Shown in pieces: positions 24,727 to 34,135 of a stretch of 64,000 nt of DNA. This DNA comes from JBCCLJ01 sp039026915. GTDB taxonomy: Bacteria > Acidobacteriota > Thermoanaerobaculia > Multivoradales > Multivoraceae. The stretch is taken from positions 1-64,000 of the forward strand of contig JBCCLJ010000001.1 of the NCBI GenBank assembly GCA_039026915.1. Direction: 5' to 3'. The position numbers and the translations under genes were made by a program. The notes below the pieces were generated by a model. It made no database searches and was not told the DNA's origin. It saw only the letters and a list, made by a program, of their open reading frames with translations. Within the stretch, counting starts at the first letter, position 1, and each line of letters begins with the position of its first letter.

Positions 24727-25650
24727 CTACTCTTCCTCGTCAGAGGGCGACTGTACCCCCGGCATTTCCAGGACGCGTCCCGACTCCTCTTCGAGCGCCG
24801 CTGCCTCCCTCGGCTCGGCCTCTTCAGCAACCGTCCCGCCGACCACAGCCTCGTCTTCTCCGATCCCTTTCTCCGGGGCCTCGTCGTCCGGGGCCTCGTC
24901 ACCGAGAGGGTCTGCCCCGCTGGCGGCCGGTTCGTCGCCCCCCTCTTCGGCGGCCGTCTCCTGAGAGGCGGCCGGCCCGGGCGTCTCGCTCTCGGTAGCG
25001 TCTTCGGGGTCGTCCTCTTCCGCTTCGGCGTCCTCGACGAGCGCCAGCTGTTGCAGCGCCTCTTCTTCAGGATCCGGCTCGAGCGAGCCTCCCTCACTCA
25101 GGAAGGTCTCCTCGAACTCCTCGAGCGGCGGCAGGTCCTTGAGGTTCGACAGTCCGAAGTGCAGGAGAAAGTCTCGCGTCGTCGAATACATGAACGGCTT
25201 GCCGACGACCTCCTTGCGACCGGAGATGCGGATCATCCGACGCTCGAGCAGGGTCTTCACGACGCCGCTCGAATTCTTGCCGCGCAGCTCTTGGATCTCG
25301 GGCGCCGTGATCGGCTGACGGTAGGCGATGATCGCCAGCGTCTCGAGGCCCGCCATCGTCAGCTTGTTGGAGCCGCTGATCTCGAAGAACCTGCGCAGGA
25401 AGCCATGCAGCTCGGGGCGCGTCACGAGCCGCACGCCACCGGCGACCTCGTCCAGCATGACGCCGCGGTCGGACTCCTCGTCCGTCTCCTCGGGGAGTCG
25501 GTAACGCTCGAGCACGTGCTCGAGGGCCGCTGCAGCCTGTTCCTGCTCACGATCGGGAAAGAGCGAGAGCAGCTTGTTCGGCTGTACCGGCTCGGGGGTG
25601 ACGAAGAGCACCGCCTCGAAGATCGCTTCCATTTCGCGCTCGGACGTCAT
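24727..25650 (-). CDS. scpB: segregation and condensation protein B
   Basis: 307 aa. The first 185 residues are the paired winged-helix ScpB core (AIFEAVLFVTPEPV, ETLAIIAYRQPIT, EIQELRGKNSSGVVKTLLER, FMYSTTRDFLLHFGL). The remaining 120 residues are a strongly acidic Glu/Asp/Ala tail, longer than usual. It works with ScpA and SMC in chromosome compaction. Start overlaps scpA stop by ATGA (25647-25650). Confidence 0.95.
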   Translation of the reverse strand: MTSEREMEAIFEAVLFVTPEPVQPNKLLSLFPDREQEQAAAALEHVLERYRLPEETDEESDRGVMLDEVAGGVRLVTRPELHGFLRRFFEISGSNKLTMAGLETLAIIAYRQPITAPEIQELRGKNSSGVVKTLLERRMIRISGRKEVVGKPFMYSTTRDFLLHFGLSNLKDLPPLEEFEETFLSEGGSLEPDPEEEALQQLALVEDAEAEEDDPEDATESETPGPAASQETAAEEGGDEPAASGADPLGDEAPDDEAPEKGIGEDEAVVGGTVAEEAEPREAAALEEESGRVLEMPGVQSPSDEEE

Positions 25651-26555
25651 TGCGAGATCGCCTCCAACTCGGCCAGCGAAACTTCGCGGTCCGTACGGTA
25701 GAGCAGCACTCCGCCCTGCTCGGGCTGATGAAGGCGCATCAGTCCCATCTTCGTGAGCTCCAGGATCGCCAAAAATGAGGCGATCGCCTCGGAGCGACAG
25801 CTGAGCGCGAGTAGGTCGTCGACCATGTCGACCGGCCGCGTCCTGTCGAGCCGCTTGAGCAGGCGGTCGACCTGCCCACGAACGGAGTACGACTCGCCGC
25901 GGAAAATCAGCGGCGGCGGGTTCTCGTTGTCGTATCGCTGCAGCACCGTGCGAAAGACACTCAGCAGGTCGAAGAGAGAAAGATCGCCGAGATCGAGCTC
26001 GTTGTCGTCCGGATCCGGGTCGATGCGCTCAGGCTGCCGCGTCCATACTCCGCTTCGCACTGAATCGACCTCGGCGAGCGTCTGCGCCGCGTCTTTCAGA
26101 CGTCGATACTCCAGAAGCCGGCGAACGAGCTCCTCGCGAGGATCTTCCGGCGCTTCTTCGCCCTCCTCCACCTTCGGCTGCGGAAGCAGCATGCGCGCCT
26201 TGAGCTGAATCAGGAGCGCCGCTTCGTAGATGTACTCACCGGCGATGTCCAGGTCCAGCTCCTCCATCAAGCCGAGGTACTCGTGGTACTGGTCGCAGAT
26301 CAGTGCCACCGGGATGTCCGAAATCTCGACCTCGTCGATGCGGATGAGGTGCAGGAGAAGATCCAGCGGCCCCTCGAAGACCGGGAGCTTGACCCTCCAG
26401 GACTCGGGCAGCAGGCCTTTGTGCTTGCGTCGGTGCTTTTCGAGACGTTCGGCGTTGAGACGCGCGATCTCAGCCGGGTCCTGAGGGTCGGCGGCGCCCT
26501 GAGCCTCCGGCGTCGGAGACTCGGCCGACGTCTCGTCTGTGGGTTGTTCTTCCAT
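25647..26555 (-). CDS. scpA: segregation and condensation protein A (kleisin)
   Basis: 302 aa from ATG 26555; the frame is open further upstream but that part is low-quality sequence. Kleisin signatures are FEGPLDLLLHLIRIDEVEI, DIPVALICDQYHEYL and YEAALLIQLKARMLLP, with the C-terminal winged helix (ASFLAILELTKMGLM). It bridges the SMC heads. No clear Shine-Dalgarno. It is followed by scpB with a 4-nt overlap. Confidence 0.94.
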   Translation of the reverse strand: MEEQPTDETSAESPTPEAQGAADPQDPAEIARLNAERLEKHRRKHKGLLPESWRVKLPVFEGPLDLLLHLIRIDEVEISDIPVALICDQYHEYLGLMEELDLDIAGEYIYEAALLIQLKARMLLPQPKVEEGEEAPEDPREELVRRLLEYRRLKDAAQTLAEVDSVRSGVWTRQPERIDPDPDDNELDLGDLSLFDLLSVFRTVLQRYDNENPPPLIFRGESYSVRGQVDRLLKRLDRTRPVDMVDDLLALSCRSEAIASFLAILELTKMGLMRLHQPEQGGVLLYRTDREVSLAELEAISQ

Positions 26556-26629
26556 GGTTTTCGGGCCGCGGCTCGCCGTCGGCAGCGGGCAGTATCGCTG
26601 GGAACCGTGGTCAGGGCAAGGGACGGAAG

Positions 26630-27097
26630 CTAACCTTTCAGGTCCTCCGCCTCGGCGCTGGCAAGGACGGCAGACGCCCTCGTCTGAGCCCCCAGCGCGG
26701 CCATCTGGAGGACCACGGCCGCCAGCGAGAGGAGACGATGCAAGTCGTCCCGGAAGCTCTCCGTCATCGACTCGACACCGAAGACGACGGCGAGGATCGT
26801 TGCTGCCGCCGCAGCCACGGAGAGCAGCACCGTCCTCCCCCATCCAGGCACCTCGACGCCCTGGCTACGAAGGCCCAAGGCGGCGCGCGGAAGGAAGAAG
26901 ACGAAGAAGGCATGAGCCGCGAGAGTGAAAAGGCCCGCCGACAGACCGAGCACGATGTGCAGTCGAAGCCCGCCTTCGATGCCGTCCGAGTCTCCGGTGA
27001 GCTCCGAGGTCAAAGCACCGATTCCGGCGGAGAGCGTGATCACCAGAGCCACGACTCCGAAGCCGCGCACGATCGTCAACATGGTGCGAATCGTCAT
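26630..27097 (-). CDS. four-helix membrane protein, unknown function
   Basis: 155 aa. Four hydrophobic helices are visible (GFGVVALVITLSAGIGAL; LHIVLGLSAGLFTLAAHAFFVFFL; TVLLSVAAAAATILAVVFG; LLSLAAVVLQMAALGA). His residues inside helix 2 (LHIVLGL, AAHAFF) recall heme-coordinating proteins, but this is a weak hint. ATG 27097 chosen because upstream sequence in the open frame overlaps the glycosyltransferase gene. It sits between GT4 and scpA on the same strand. Confidence 0.65.
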   Translation of the reverse strand: MTIRTMLTIVRGFGVVALVITLSAGIGALTSELTGDSDGIEGGLRLHIVLGLSAGLFTLAAHAFFVFFLPRAALGLRSQGVEVPGWGRTVLLSVAAAAATILAVVFGVESMTESFRDDLHRLLSLAAVVLQMAALGAQTRASAVLASAEAEDLKG

Positions 27098-27135
27098 CGT
27101 CTCAGTTCTTTCAGTCGTCCTGTCGCGACGGCCTC

Positions 27136-28290
27136 TCAGGCTGCCCCCGGCTCGAAGTTGCGGCGACCTCGCTCGCGGTCGACGAGATTCTGCCAGGTCT
27201 CCGCCACGTGCGCCGGTCGGTATTCCTCGTCGAGAAGCTGGCGCCCCCGACGACCGCGCAGCTCGACCTCCTGAGGCGTCGCCTCCAGGAGCGCCTGGGC
27301 CAGAGCAGAAGCGTCCTCGGCGGGCACCAGCCATCCGCTCTCCCCGTCCCGCACCACCTCTGGAATGCCGCTGACAGCCGTTGCGACAACGGGGCAGCTG
27401 CACTCCATCGCTTCGAGGATGACCAGGGGCATCCCCTCGTAGGTCGACGGTACGACGAGAGCACACGCTCTGGACAAGGCGTCGCGGATCTCCGCCGCGG
27501 ACTTACGGCCGTGAAAACGAACTTCCTTCAGACCGAGCTCCGCTGCGCGCCGCTCCAGCAACCCCAGACGTTCGCCGTCGCCGATGATGTCCATGCCGAC
27601 TTCCCGCCCGTCGCGCGCCAACTGCGCCAGCGCGACGAGCAGGACCTCGACGCCCTTGCGAATTCTGAGTCGCCCGACGTAAAGAAACCGGTCGGTGCGC
27701 TGTACCGTGACGGGTACTTTCAGATCGCGTCCTTCGATCGGTGCCCCGGTGGCGTTGGGGACGACCTCGGCCGCGGCAACCCCATAGTCTGCCTCGAGTT
27801 CTCCCGCCGTCCGGCGACTCGGCGCCAGCACCAGATCGCAGCGTCGCGCGGTCCACCGCCCCAGCAGATACTGCAACGGCGCCCGAAGCCACTTGAAGAT
27901 GCGTTCCGCCCGAACCGGGCGGGCGATCACCGGGCCGCCAGGCGTCGCTCGCAGAGGCGCTACGGCCTGGAACTCTCTCTGGTAACTGACCTGCTGCAGC
28001 GCCACGAGCAGGAAGTCGCGGCGGCGCGGCAGCCGCAGGGCCAGAAGTCCGCCATCGCTCTCGTGCACCTGGACGACATCGGGGCGAAACGCCCGGATGC
28101 GTTTCAGTGCCGGCCTGAGGATCGTCAGCGGGAAGAGCACCTTCGGACCGCGAGCGCCGCCTTCACCCCTCCCCAGGATCTCGACCTCGTGGCCGGCCTC
28201 CTGGAGACCGTAGGCGAGTTGCACCACCTGCTCACCCGCGCCCGAGAGGTCGACCGGGGGAAGCGTGTTGGCCACCAGGAGGATCTTCAT
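27136..28290 (-). CDS. family 4 glycosyltransferase
   Basis: 384-aa GT-B enzyme. N-terminal Rossmann half has ANTLPPVDLSGAGEQVVQLA. The C-terminal half has LYVGRLRIRKGVEVLL, HGRKSAAEI and the donor-binding ALVVPSTYEGMPLVILEAMECSCPVVAT with the conserved E-x7-E pair. Acceptor and sugar unknown; it probably acts in surface polysaccharide synthesis. ATGA overlap with the recG stop (28287-28290). Confidence 0.93.
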   Translation of the reverse strand: MKILLVANTLPPVDLSGAGEQVVQLAYGLQEAGHEVEILGRGEGGARGPKVLFPLTILRPALKRIRAFRPDVVQVHESDGGLLALRLPRRRDFLLVALQQVSYQREFQAVAPLRATPGGPVIARPVRAERIFKWLRAPLQYLLGRWTARRCDLVLAPSRRTAGELEADYGVAAAEVVPNATGAPIEGRDLKVPVTVQRTDRFLYVGRLRIRKGVEVLLVALAQLARDGREVGMDIIGDGERLGLLERRAAELGLKEVRFHGRKSAAEIRDALSRACALVVPSTYEGMPLVILEAMECSCPVVATAVSGIPEVVRDGESGWLVPAEDASALAQALLEATPQEVELRGRRGRQLLDEEYRPAHVAETWQNLVDRERGRRNFEPGAA

Positions 28291-30356
28291 TCGCGTCGAT
28301 CCCTCAGCGGGCGCTTTGCGACGGGTGATTCAGCCTCGATCAGCTCTCGAGCGTCTTCTCGAGCTCGGGTCAGCCAGATCAGATCCCGCACTGGGTTGGC
28401 GAATCGAAACCAGGGTTGACCCGATTGTCTCTTGCCCAGCAGATCCCCAGGGCCGCGACGCTCGAGATCCGCCTCGGCAATGGCGAAGCCGTCCGAGCTT
28501 CGCTCGAAGATCTCGAGTCGTTCTCGACTCGTCTCGACCTCGGACAGTGCGAGGCAGCGCGACCTCCGCGCACCGCGACCGACCCGGCCTCGGAGCTGAT
28601 GCAGCTGGGACAGACCGAATCGGTCCGCGCTCTCGATCACCATGAGGCTGGCGTTGGCGACGTCGACGCCGACCTCGATGACCGTTGTCGCGAGGAGCAG
28701 ATCGATGTCCCCATCCTTGAAGCTTTGCATTCGCCGATCTCGTTCGGCCGCGTCGAGGCGTCCGTGGACGACGCCGAGACGCAGTTGCGGAAGTGCCTGA
28801 CGGAGTTCCTCTTCCACTTCCTCGATCGAGCGACCGGAGATCTCCTCGCTCGCCTCGATGAAGGGTACGACGTAGTACACCTGGCCGCCATCGTCGATCT
28901 CCGTCTGGATCGCCTTCCGCGCCTCCTCGCCACTCGACAGAAGCTCGGTGACGACCGGCGATCGCCCAGGCGGCAGCTCGTCGATGACGGAGACGTCGAG
29001 ATCACCGTAGAGTGTCAGTGCGAGCGAACGGGGAATCGGCGTCGCGGTCATGACCAGCAGGTCGACCGACTCTCCTTTGCCGACGAGTTTCTCGCGCTGC
29101 CCGACGCCGAAGCGGTGCTGCTCGTCGATGATGACCAGGCCGAGCTTGCGAAAGCGCACGGAATCCTGAAAGAGCGCATGAGTGCCGACCACCAGGTCAA
29201 CCTCACCGCGGGCCATCGCCTCGCGGACCTCCGGGGCGTCCATCCGGCTCCCCGTCAACACCGCGAGCCTGCGCTCTGGGGGCAGGTGCTCTGCCAACGT
29301 CCTGGCATGCTGCTCCGCCAACAGCTCGGTGGGTGCCATGTACGCCACCTGAAAGCCGTTCTCGAGCGCCAGACCCAGTGCAACGAGAGACACCGCCGTC
29401 TTGCCGCAGCCGACATCGCCCTGCACCAGACGCCACATCGGCCGCTCACGCCTGAGATCGCTCGCTACCTCACCGACCACCCTCTGTTGCGCTCCGGTGA
29501 GCTCGAACGGGAGCCAGCCTGCGACGCGCGCCAGCAAGGACTCGTCGACGTCCAGAGGCTTCCGGCGCACCGAGGTATCGAGAGCCCAGCGGCGGCGCGT
29601 CAGCTCGAGCTGCTGGCGCAGGAACTCCCCGTAGGCGAGCCGCGCGTGAAAGGGGGTTCGCCCCTCGAGGAGGGCGTCGGCGTCGAGCCGCGCGTCCGGA
29701 CGGTGCAGCCGCAGCAGAGACTCGCCGAGCGCGGGCAGACCGTGACGTTCGAGAAGCTCGGGCGGCAAGTTCTCGGGCACGATCTCGCTTTCGAGTCGTC
29801 GGGCCGCCGCCGCCACCAGCTTGGCCACCTGGGCGGGCGAAAGATCTCCGAGCCGTCCGTAGATCGGCACCCAGTCTGGGCCGTCCGAGAGAGCCTCTTC
29901 CTCGATGGGCTCGACCGAGGCGTTCAGAATCTCGAGTCCGCTCCGTCCACGGCGCACCTTGCCGAAGAGGCGATAGGTCTGGCCCGCCTTCACCTGCTTG
30001 GCAAGATACGGACGGTTGAACCAGAGCCCCTTGAGCGTGCCCGAGGCAGTGATGACTCTGCCCTGCACGAGGCGCAGACCCCGGCGGCGCACGGGAACCG
30101 AGCGCACGTCCTCCAAGGTACCGAGCACGCCGATTGGCTCCTCGTCGAGCACCGAGCTTTCGAGCTCGTCGGCCGTCGCCGTGCGACTGCGGTCTTCGTA
30201 CCGCGACGGCAGCAGCGCGAGGAGGTGCCCGAGCTTCGAAACGCCCACGGACTGAAGCTGTGCCAGACGCACGGGCCCAACGCCGGCGAGCTCACCGACG
30301 GATCGCTCGAGAAGACTGGGCGACTCGGGCGGGCTGGACACGGAGGCGCTGGCCAA
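28287..30356 (-). CDS. recG: ATP-dependent DNA helicase RecG
   Basis: 689 aa. Regresses stalled replication forks and processes branched DNA. The wedge/OB domain is N-terminal, Walker A is GDVGCGKTAV, box II is DEQH (IIDEQHRFGVGQ), motif III TATPIPRSLALT, and the C-terminal QLHQLRGRVGRG is present. TTG 30356 begins the conserved N-terminus; the cNMP-FHA gene ends 12 nt upstream. Confidence 0.97.
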   Translation of the reverse strand: MASASVSSPPESPSLLERSVGELAGVGPVRLAQLQSVGVSKLGHLLALLPSRYEDRSRTATADELESSVLDEEPIGVLGTLEDVRSVPVRRRGLRLVQGRVITASGTLKGLWFNRPYLAKQVKAGQTYRLFGKVRRGRSGLEILNASVEPIEEEALSDGPDWVPIYGRLGDLSPAQVAKLVAAAARRLESEIVPENLPPELLERHGLPALGESLLRLHRPDARLDADALLEGRTPFHARLAYGEFLRQQLELTRRRWALDTSVRRKPLDVDESLLARVAGWLPFELTGAQQRVVGEVASDLRRERPMWRLVQGDVGCGKTAVSLVALGLALENGFQVAYMAPTELLAEQHARTLAEHLPPERRLAVLTGSRMDAPEVREAMARGEVDLVVGTHALFQDSVRFRKLGLVIIDEQHRFGVGQREKLVGKGESVDLLVMTATPIPRSLALTLYGDLDVSVIDELPPGRSPVVTELLSSGEEARKAIQTEIDDGGQVYYVVPFIEASEEISGRSIEEVEEELRQALPQLRLGVVHGRLDAAERDRRMQSFKDGDIDLLLATTVIEVGVDVANASLMVIESADRFGLSQLHQLRGRVGRGARRSRCLALSEVETSRERLEIFERSSDGFAIAEADLERRGPGDLLGKRQSGQPWFRFANPVRDLIWLTRAREDARELIEAESPVAKRPLRDRRE

Positions 30357-30367
30357 GGCCGGCAGAC

Positions 30368-31141
30368 TCAGTCGGCGCGGAAGTCCATCTTGACGAGCCC
30401 GAACTGGACTTCGTCACCCGGCTGCACTTCGCCGGGAACTCCGGTTTCGACGCGGCGGCCGTTGACGAACGTACCGTTCGTTGTGCCGATCTCCTCGACC
30501 AGGAAGAACTTCTCGCCGCGGCGCACGATCTTGGCATGACGACGGCTCGTCGAGCGGTCGACGTCGACATCGGTCAAGTCGACGTCTGGACGGATCCCGG
30601 TCACCGGATCGGCGCGTCCGATCGTCGTCTCTGAGCCGATCGACAGATGGAACTCGGTCCCCGTGTCCAGGTGCACGACACGCTGCGGAGCCTTCGGCAG
30701 GTTCTCCGGCGCGTCGCTGGAGGGCTCGATCGCAGCAACGCGGCCGAAGTTCTCTTCGAGAAGCTGATCCGTCTTGCGCAGTCGCCGTGAAAGCTTGCGC
30801 ATCATGCGCACCGCGATCTCCGGGTTGCTGCGGAGCATCTGGTCGAAGGTCGCCCCGTCGATGCGCAGAACCCGAGTCTTCTCCAGCGCACGAGCCGAAG
30901 CGTTTCGAGGCATGTCCTCGAGGATCGACATCTCGCCGAAGAAGTCTCCCTTGTCCAGGACCGCGAGCTGATTGTCGACGCCGTCGACGGTCTTGAAGAC
31001 CTCGACCTGCCCCTCCTGGATGATGTACATCTCGGTACCGAGGTCGCCCTCGGCGAAGAGGAACTCGTTGGGACCGAACTCCTTCGTGAAGTTGGTGACC
31101 GCGTTCTTCTGGGTCTTGCCGGTCTTGAACTTGGTCTTCAC
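30368..31141 (-). CDS. cyclic-nucleotide-binding and FHA domain protein
   Basis: 257 aa. Residues 20-135 form a cNMP-binding fold (FAEGDLGTEMYIIQEGQVEV, KGDFFGEMSILEDMPRNASARA with the phosphate-binding Arg). Residues 165-255 form an FHA domain (TIGRADPVTG, STSRRHAKIVRR, GTTNGTFVNG). No catalytic or DNA-binding part is seen. It would bind a nucleotide second messenger and a phosphothreonine partner, so it is likely a signalling adaptor. GTG overlaps the upstream stop as GTGA. Confidence 0.9.
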   Translation of the reverse strand: MKTKFKTGKTQKNAVTNFTKEFGPNEFLFAEGDLGTEMYIIQEGQVEVFKTVDGVDNQLAVLDKGDFFGEMSILEDMPRNASARALEKTRVLRIDGATFDQMLRSNPEIAVRMMRKLSRRLRKTDQLLEENFGRVAAIEPSSDAPENLPKAPQRVVHLDTGTEFHLSIGSETTIGRADPVTGIRPDVDLTDVDVDRSTSRRHAKIVRRGEKFFLVEEIGTTNGTFVNGRRVETGVPGEVQPGDEVQFGLVKMDFRAD

Positions 31142-32049
31142 GTGGAGTCCGCCTGAGGGCTATACGTCGTCAGTCGAGAGAGAGAAAAATCCAAAAGAGA
31201 ATCGACGCCGAGAGGCAGGATGAGATTCGGCCGGGCGTGACCTGCCTGGAGACGATGGCAGATCGAGAGCTCGAAGTCCTCGGCGAGGTCTTGGAGCCAG
31301 GTCGACCACGACTGTGGATCGACGCCGGGAACCCCGCTGACGTGGCCGAAGACGAGGGCCCGAGCACCGTTCAGATTACTCGACAGATGCAGATGCGTCA
31401 ACATTCGATCCCATCTATATAAGGGTTCGCCGACGTCTTCGAGCAGGAGCACGGCTCCCCCAAGTGCGGGAACGAAAGGAGTTCCAGCGGTGGCCACCAG
31501 CATTGAAAGGCAGCCCCCCAGGAGCGGGCCCCTGACAGAGCCGCCTCCGACCGTCTCCACGTCGTAGCTTCGAGCGACCTTCCCTTCGAGCATCTCGACC
31601 AAGGCATCGGCCTCGGACGCCAGGGGTTCCTCCGCGAGTTCCGTCGCCACCATCGGACCGTGAAAGGTCACCAGGCCGCAGCGCTGCACCACCGAGTTCA
31701 GGAGCGGCGTCAGATCGGAATAGCCGACGAGCGGCAGCGAGCGGCGGCCGATCAGGTCGAAATCGATCGTCGGCAACAGCCGCAGGAGACCGTGACCGCC
31801 ACGCGCGAAGATCACGGCGGCGACGTCCTCGCGCTTCAGCAGGCCGTGAAAGCCGGCGAGACGCTCCTCGTCAGTCCCGGCGAAGAGCCGGTGCGTGCGC
31901 AACAGGTTGTCGGCAAGGACCGGCTCGTAACCGAGGGCCCGCAGCGCCTCGACCCCGCGCTCGAGCCGCTCGGAGTCCACAGGGCCGCTCAGCGCTGCGA
32001 CGCCGACGCGCTCCCCGGGCCTCAGGGGCCGCGGAAGCCTGGGCTGCAA
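31138..32049 (-). CDS. LD-carboxypeptidase (S66 family)
   Basis: About 303 aa. Muramoyltetrapeptide carboxypeptidase/MccF family. Seen are GERVGVAALSGP, FARGGHGLLRLLP, nucleophile Ser in GYSDLT, the Glu in LLLEDVGEPLYRWDRML, and a C-terminal GHARPNLILPLG with the catalytic His. The frame is open to an ATG at 32127, but those first residues are the 3' end of the RNase P RNA. I choose TTG 32049, just downstream of that RNA, which gives a normal family N-terminus (LRPGERVGV). No good Shine-Dalgarno is seen. Confidence 0.85.
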   Translation of the reverse strand: MQPRLPRPLRPGERVGVAALSGPVDSERLERGVEALRALGYEPVLADNLLRTHRLFAGTDEERLAGFHGLLKREDVAAVIFARGGHGLLRLLPTIDFDLIGRRSLPLVGYSDLTPLLNSVVQRCGLVTFHGPMVATELAEEPLASEADALVEMLEGKVARSYDVETVGGGSVRGPLLGGCLSMLVATAGTPFVPALGGAVLLLEDVGEPLYRWDRMLTHLHLSSNLNGARALVFGHVSGVPGVDPQSWSTWLQDLAEDFELSICHRLQAGHARPNLILPLGVDSLLDFSLSRLTTYSPQADST

Positions 32050-32065
32050 GCGGCGTTGCGAGGAA

Positions 32066-32465
<400 letters not shown>

Positions 32466-32491
32466 CTGCGAAACGATAGCTCGGGAGACGG

Positions 32492-34036
32492 TCAACTCCA
32501 AAGGCGACGGATCTTCGACAGAAAGCCCGTCGACTCCGCAGGCTTCTGTGCTTCCACCGGAGCGCTGGCCGATGTCGGCATGGGTGGCGGGGGCGGAGCG
32601 TCCTTGGCTCCCGAGAGCCGGGCCAGGCCGTCGATCGCATCGCCGTTGTCGGGAGAGAGCTGCAGAGCCGCTCGATAGTGCACGCGAGCCCGCTGCTGCT
32701 CACCGGCCTGCTCCATCAGCTGGCCCATCGCGACGCGGTAATCCCCGTTCTGAGGATCACGACGCAGCGCCTGGCGATAGCTCTCGCTCGCCTGCTCGAG
32801 CCAGAGCGGATTCTGCGCTTGGATCCGCCCGAGAAGAGCAAAGTACTCGGCTCGAGGATCGGCGCGAATCGCCTGCCGCGTCAGCTCCAGAGCGAAGTGG
32901 TACTCCTCGTTCTCCACCAGCTCCAAGGCCCGGCGAAAATTCGATTCGGCCACTTCCTTCTGCTCGTGCGAACGCTGCGAGCCCGCGAGGCTGGTCGAAC
33001 CGTCGATGCCGGCTTCTTGGTTGTATTCGACCCGCCGTTCCGGGTCGGCCAGCGTCAGGTACGCCACGGTGGCGCGCTCGAAGAGCAGACGCAGCGTCTC
33101 TTCGCGTCCCTGAAAGCCAAGCGCTTCAGCGTGGGAGGGATGAACGAGACGAGCGAGACGGTCGTAGGACTCGTGCACCTTCTGTTCGGTGTCGTGAAAG
33201 CCGACGCCGAGAAGCTCGTAGTAGGTCAGGCTACCGAAACGCCCGACAAGCTCGCCAATCTTCTCGCGGTGCTCTTCCTGCGGGATTTCGAGCGGCTCGT
33301 TCTCGAGACGCTGCTCGATTCTCTCGAGGAAGCGCTCGACCATCGAATCGATCAAGCGGACCCTCTCCGTCTCCGGCCCTCCCGGGGACTTCTCCGCTGA
33401 CGCCACCTCGAGGAGATCGAGCGACTGAAGGCGACAGAGCATTCGCAGAGTGTCGGCTCGCTCACCGGGCACCTGCCGCAGGAGCTCGCTGAGCGGGATC
33501 GGTGTCTCGGCACGGGACAGAAGGAACATCTCGCCGGGGTCGAAGTCGTTGAGGCGCTCGAGCAGGACCGACTCACCGTCGGCGACCAGCAGGGCCTCCT
33601 CTCCGCCGAGCCTGAGCAGCATCGCGTTCTCGTCGAGGCCCAGCACCGCCCCTTCCATCACGAGGTGGGCTGTGGGAAGCGGTCCGACGAGGTCGGAGGG
33701 CAGAAGCTTGAGATCCTGATGGAACTCGTACGCGCCATCGGTCCAATCCGACATCACCGAGACGATTCGCGCGACGATCGCCCGCAGCTGATCCAAGGTC
33801 TCCGGACTCAGCTTCTTCGGCGCTTCGTCGTCGTCTCCCGAGTCCGCCGTGAGATCCGCGACTCGTTGAGCGAGCGCGTGACCTCCCGGCAGGTGCAGCT
33901 CGCCGGCAACGAAGAAGAACTTCCGCTTGTTCTCGTCGTGATCGATCTCGAGCACGCCACTGCCTCGCTCTTTGTAGACGCGGCGGATCGCCTCGAAGAC
34001 CGAGTGCTCTTTCAGGTCGCCAGACAGAGAGGTCAT
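32492..34036 (-). CDS. DUF4388 protein with J-like domain and TPR repeats
   Basis: 514 aa. N-terminal DUF4388 module (LSGDLKEHSVFEAIRRVYKE, GSGVLEIDHDENKRKFFFVAGEL). A middle segment about 260-340 looks like a DnaJ J-domain (SLTYYELLGVGFHDTEQKVHESYDRLARL), except that HPD is HPS, so Hsp70 stimulation is unlikely. TPR helices follow (HFALELTRQAIRADPRAEYF, ASESYRQALRRDPQNGDY), then a Pro-rich end. TATACT (minus strand, 34129-34124) about 85 nt upstream is a possible -10. Confidence 0.85.
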   Translation of the reverse strand: MTSLSGDLKEHSVFEAIRRVYKERGSGVLEIDHDENKRKFFFVAGELHLPGGHALAQRVADLTADSGDDDEAPKKLSPETLDQLRAIVARIVSVMSDWTDGAYEFHQDLKLLPSDLVGPLPTAHLVMEGAVLGLDENAMLLRLGGEEALLVADGESVLLERLNDFDPGEMFLLSRAETPIPLSELLRQVPGERADTLRMLCRLQSLDLLEVASAEKSPGGPETERVRLIDSMVERFLERIEQRLENEPLEIPQEEHREKIGELVGRFGSLTYYELLGVGFHDTEQKVHESYDRLARLVHPSHAEALGFQGREETLRLLFERATVAYLTLADPERRVEYNQEAGIDGSTSLAGSQRSHEQKEVAESNFRRALELVENEEYHFALELTRQAIRADPRAEYFALLGRIQAQNPLWLEQASESYRQALRRDPQNGDYRVAMGQLMEQAGEQQRARVHYRAALQLSPDNGDAIDGLARLSGAKDAPPPPPMPTSASAPVEAQKPAESTGFLSKIRRLWS

Positions 34037-34135
34037 CAGAAGCTCACAGCAAAAACAAGGAATCGAGGCATCCTGAAGAAACGCAACGACTTACGCGGGA
34101 TGCCTGCCGATCGCGGCGGCGCGAGTATAGCAATC

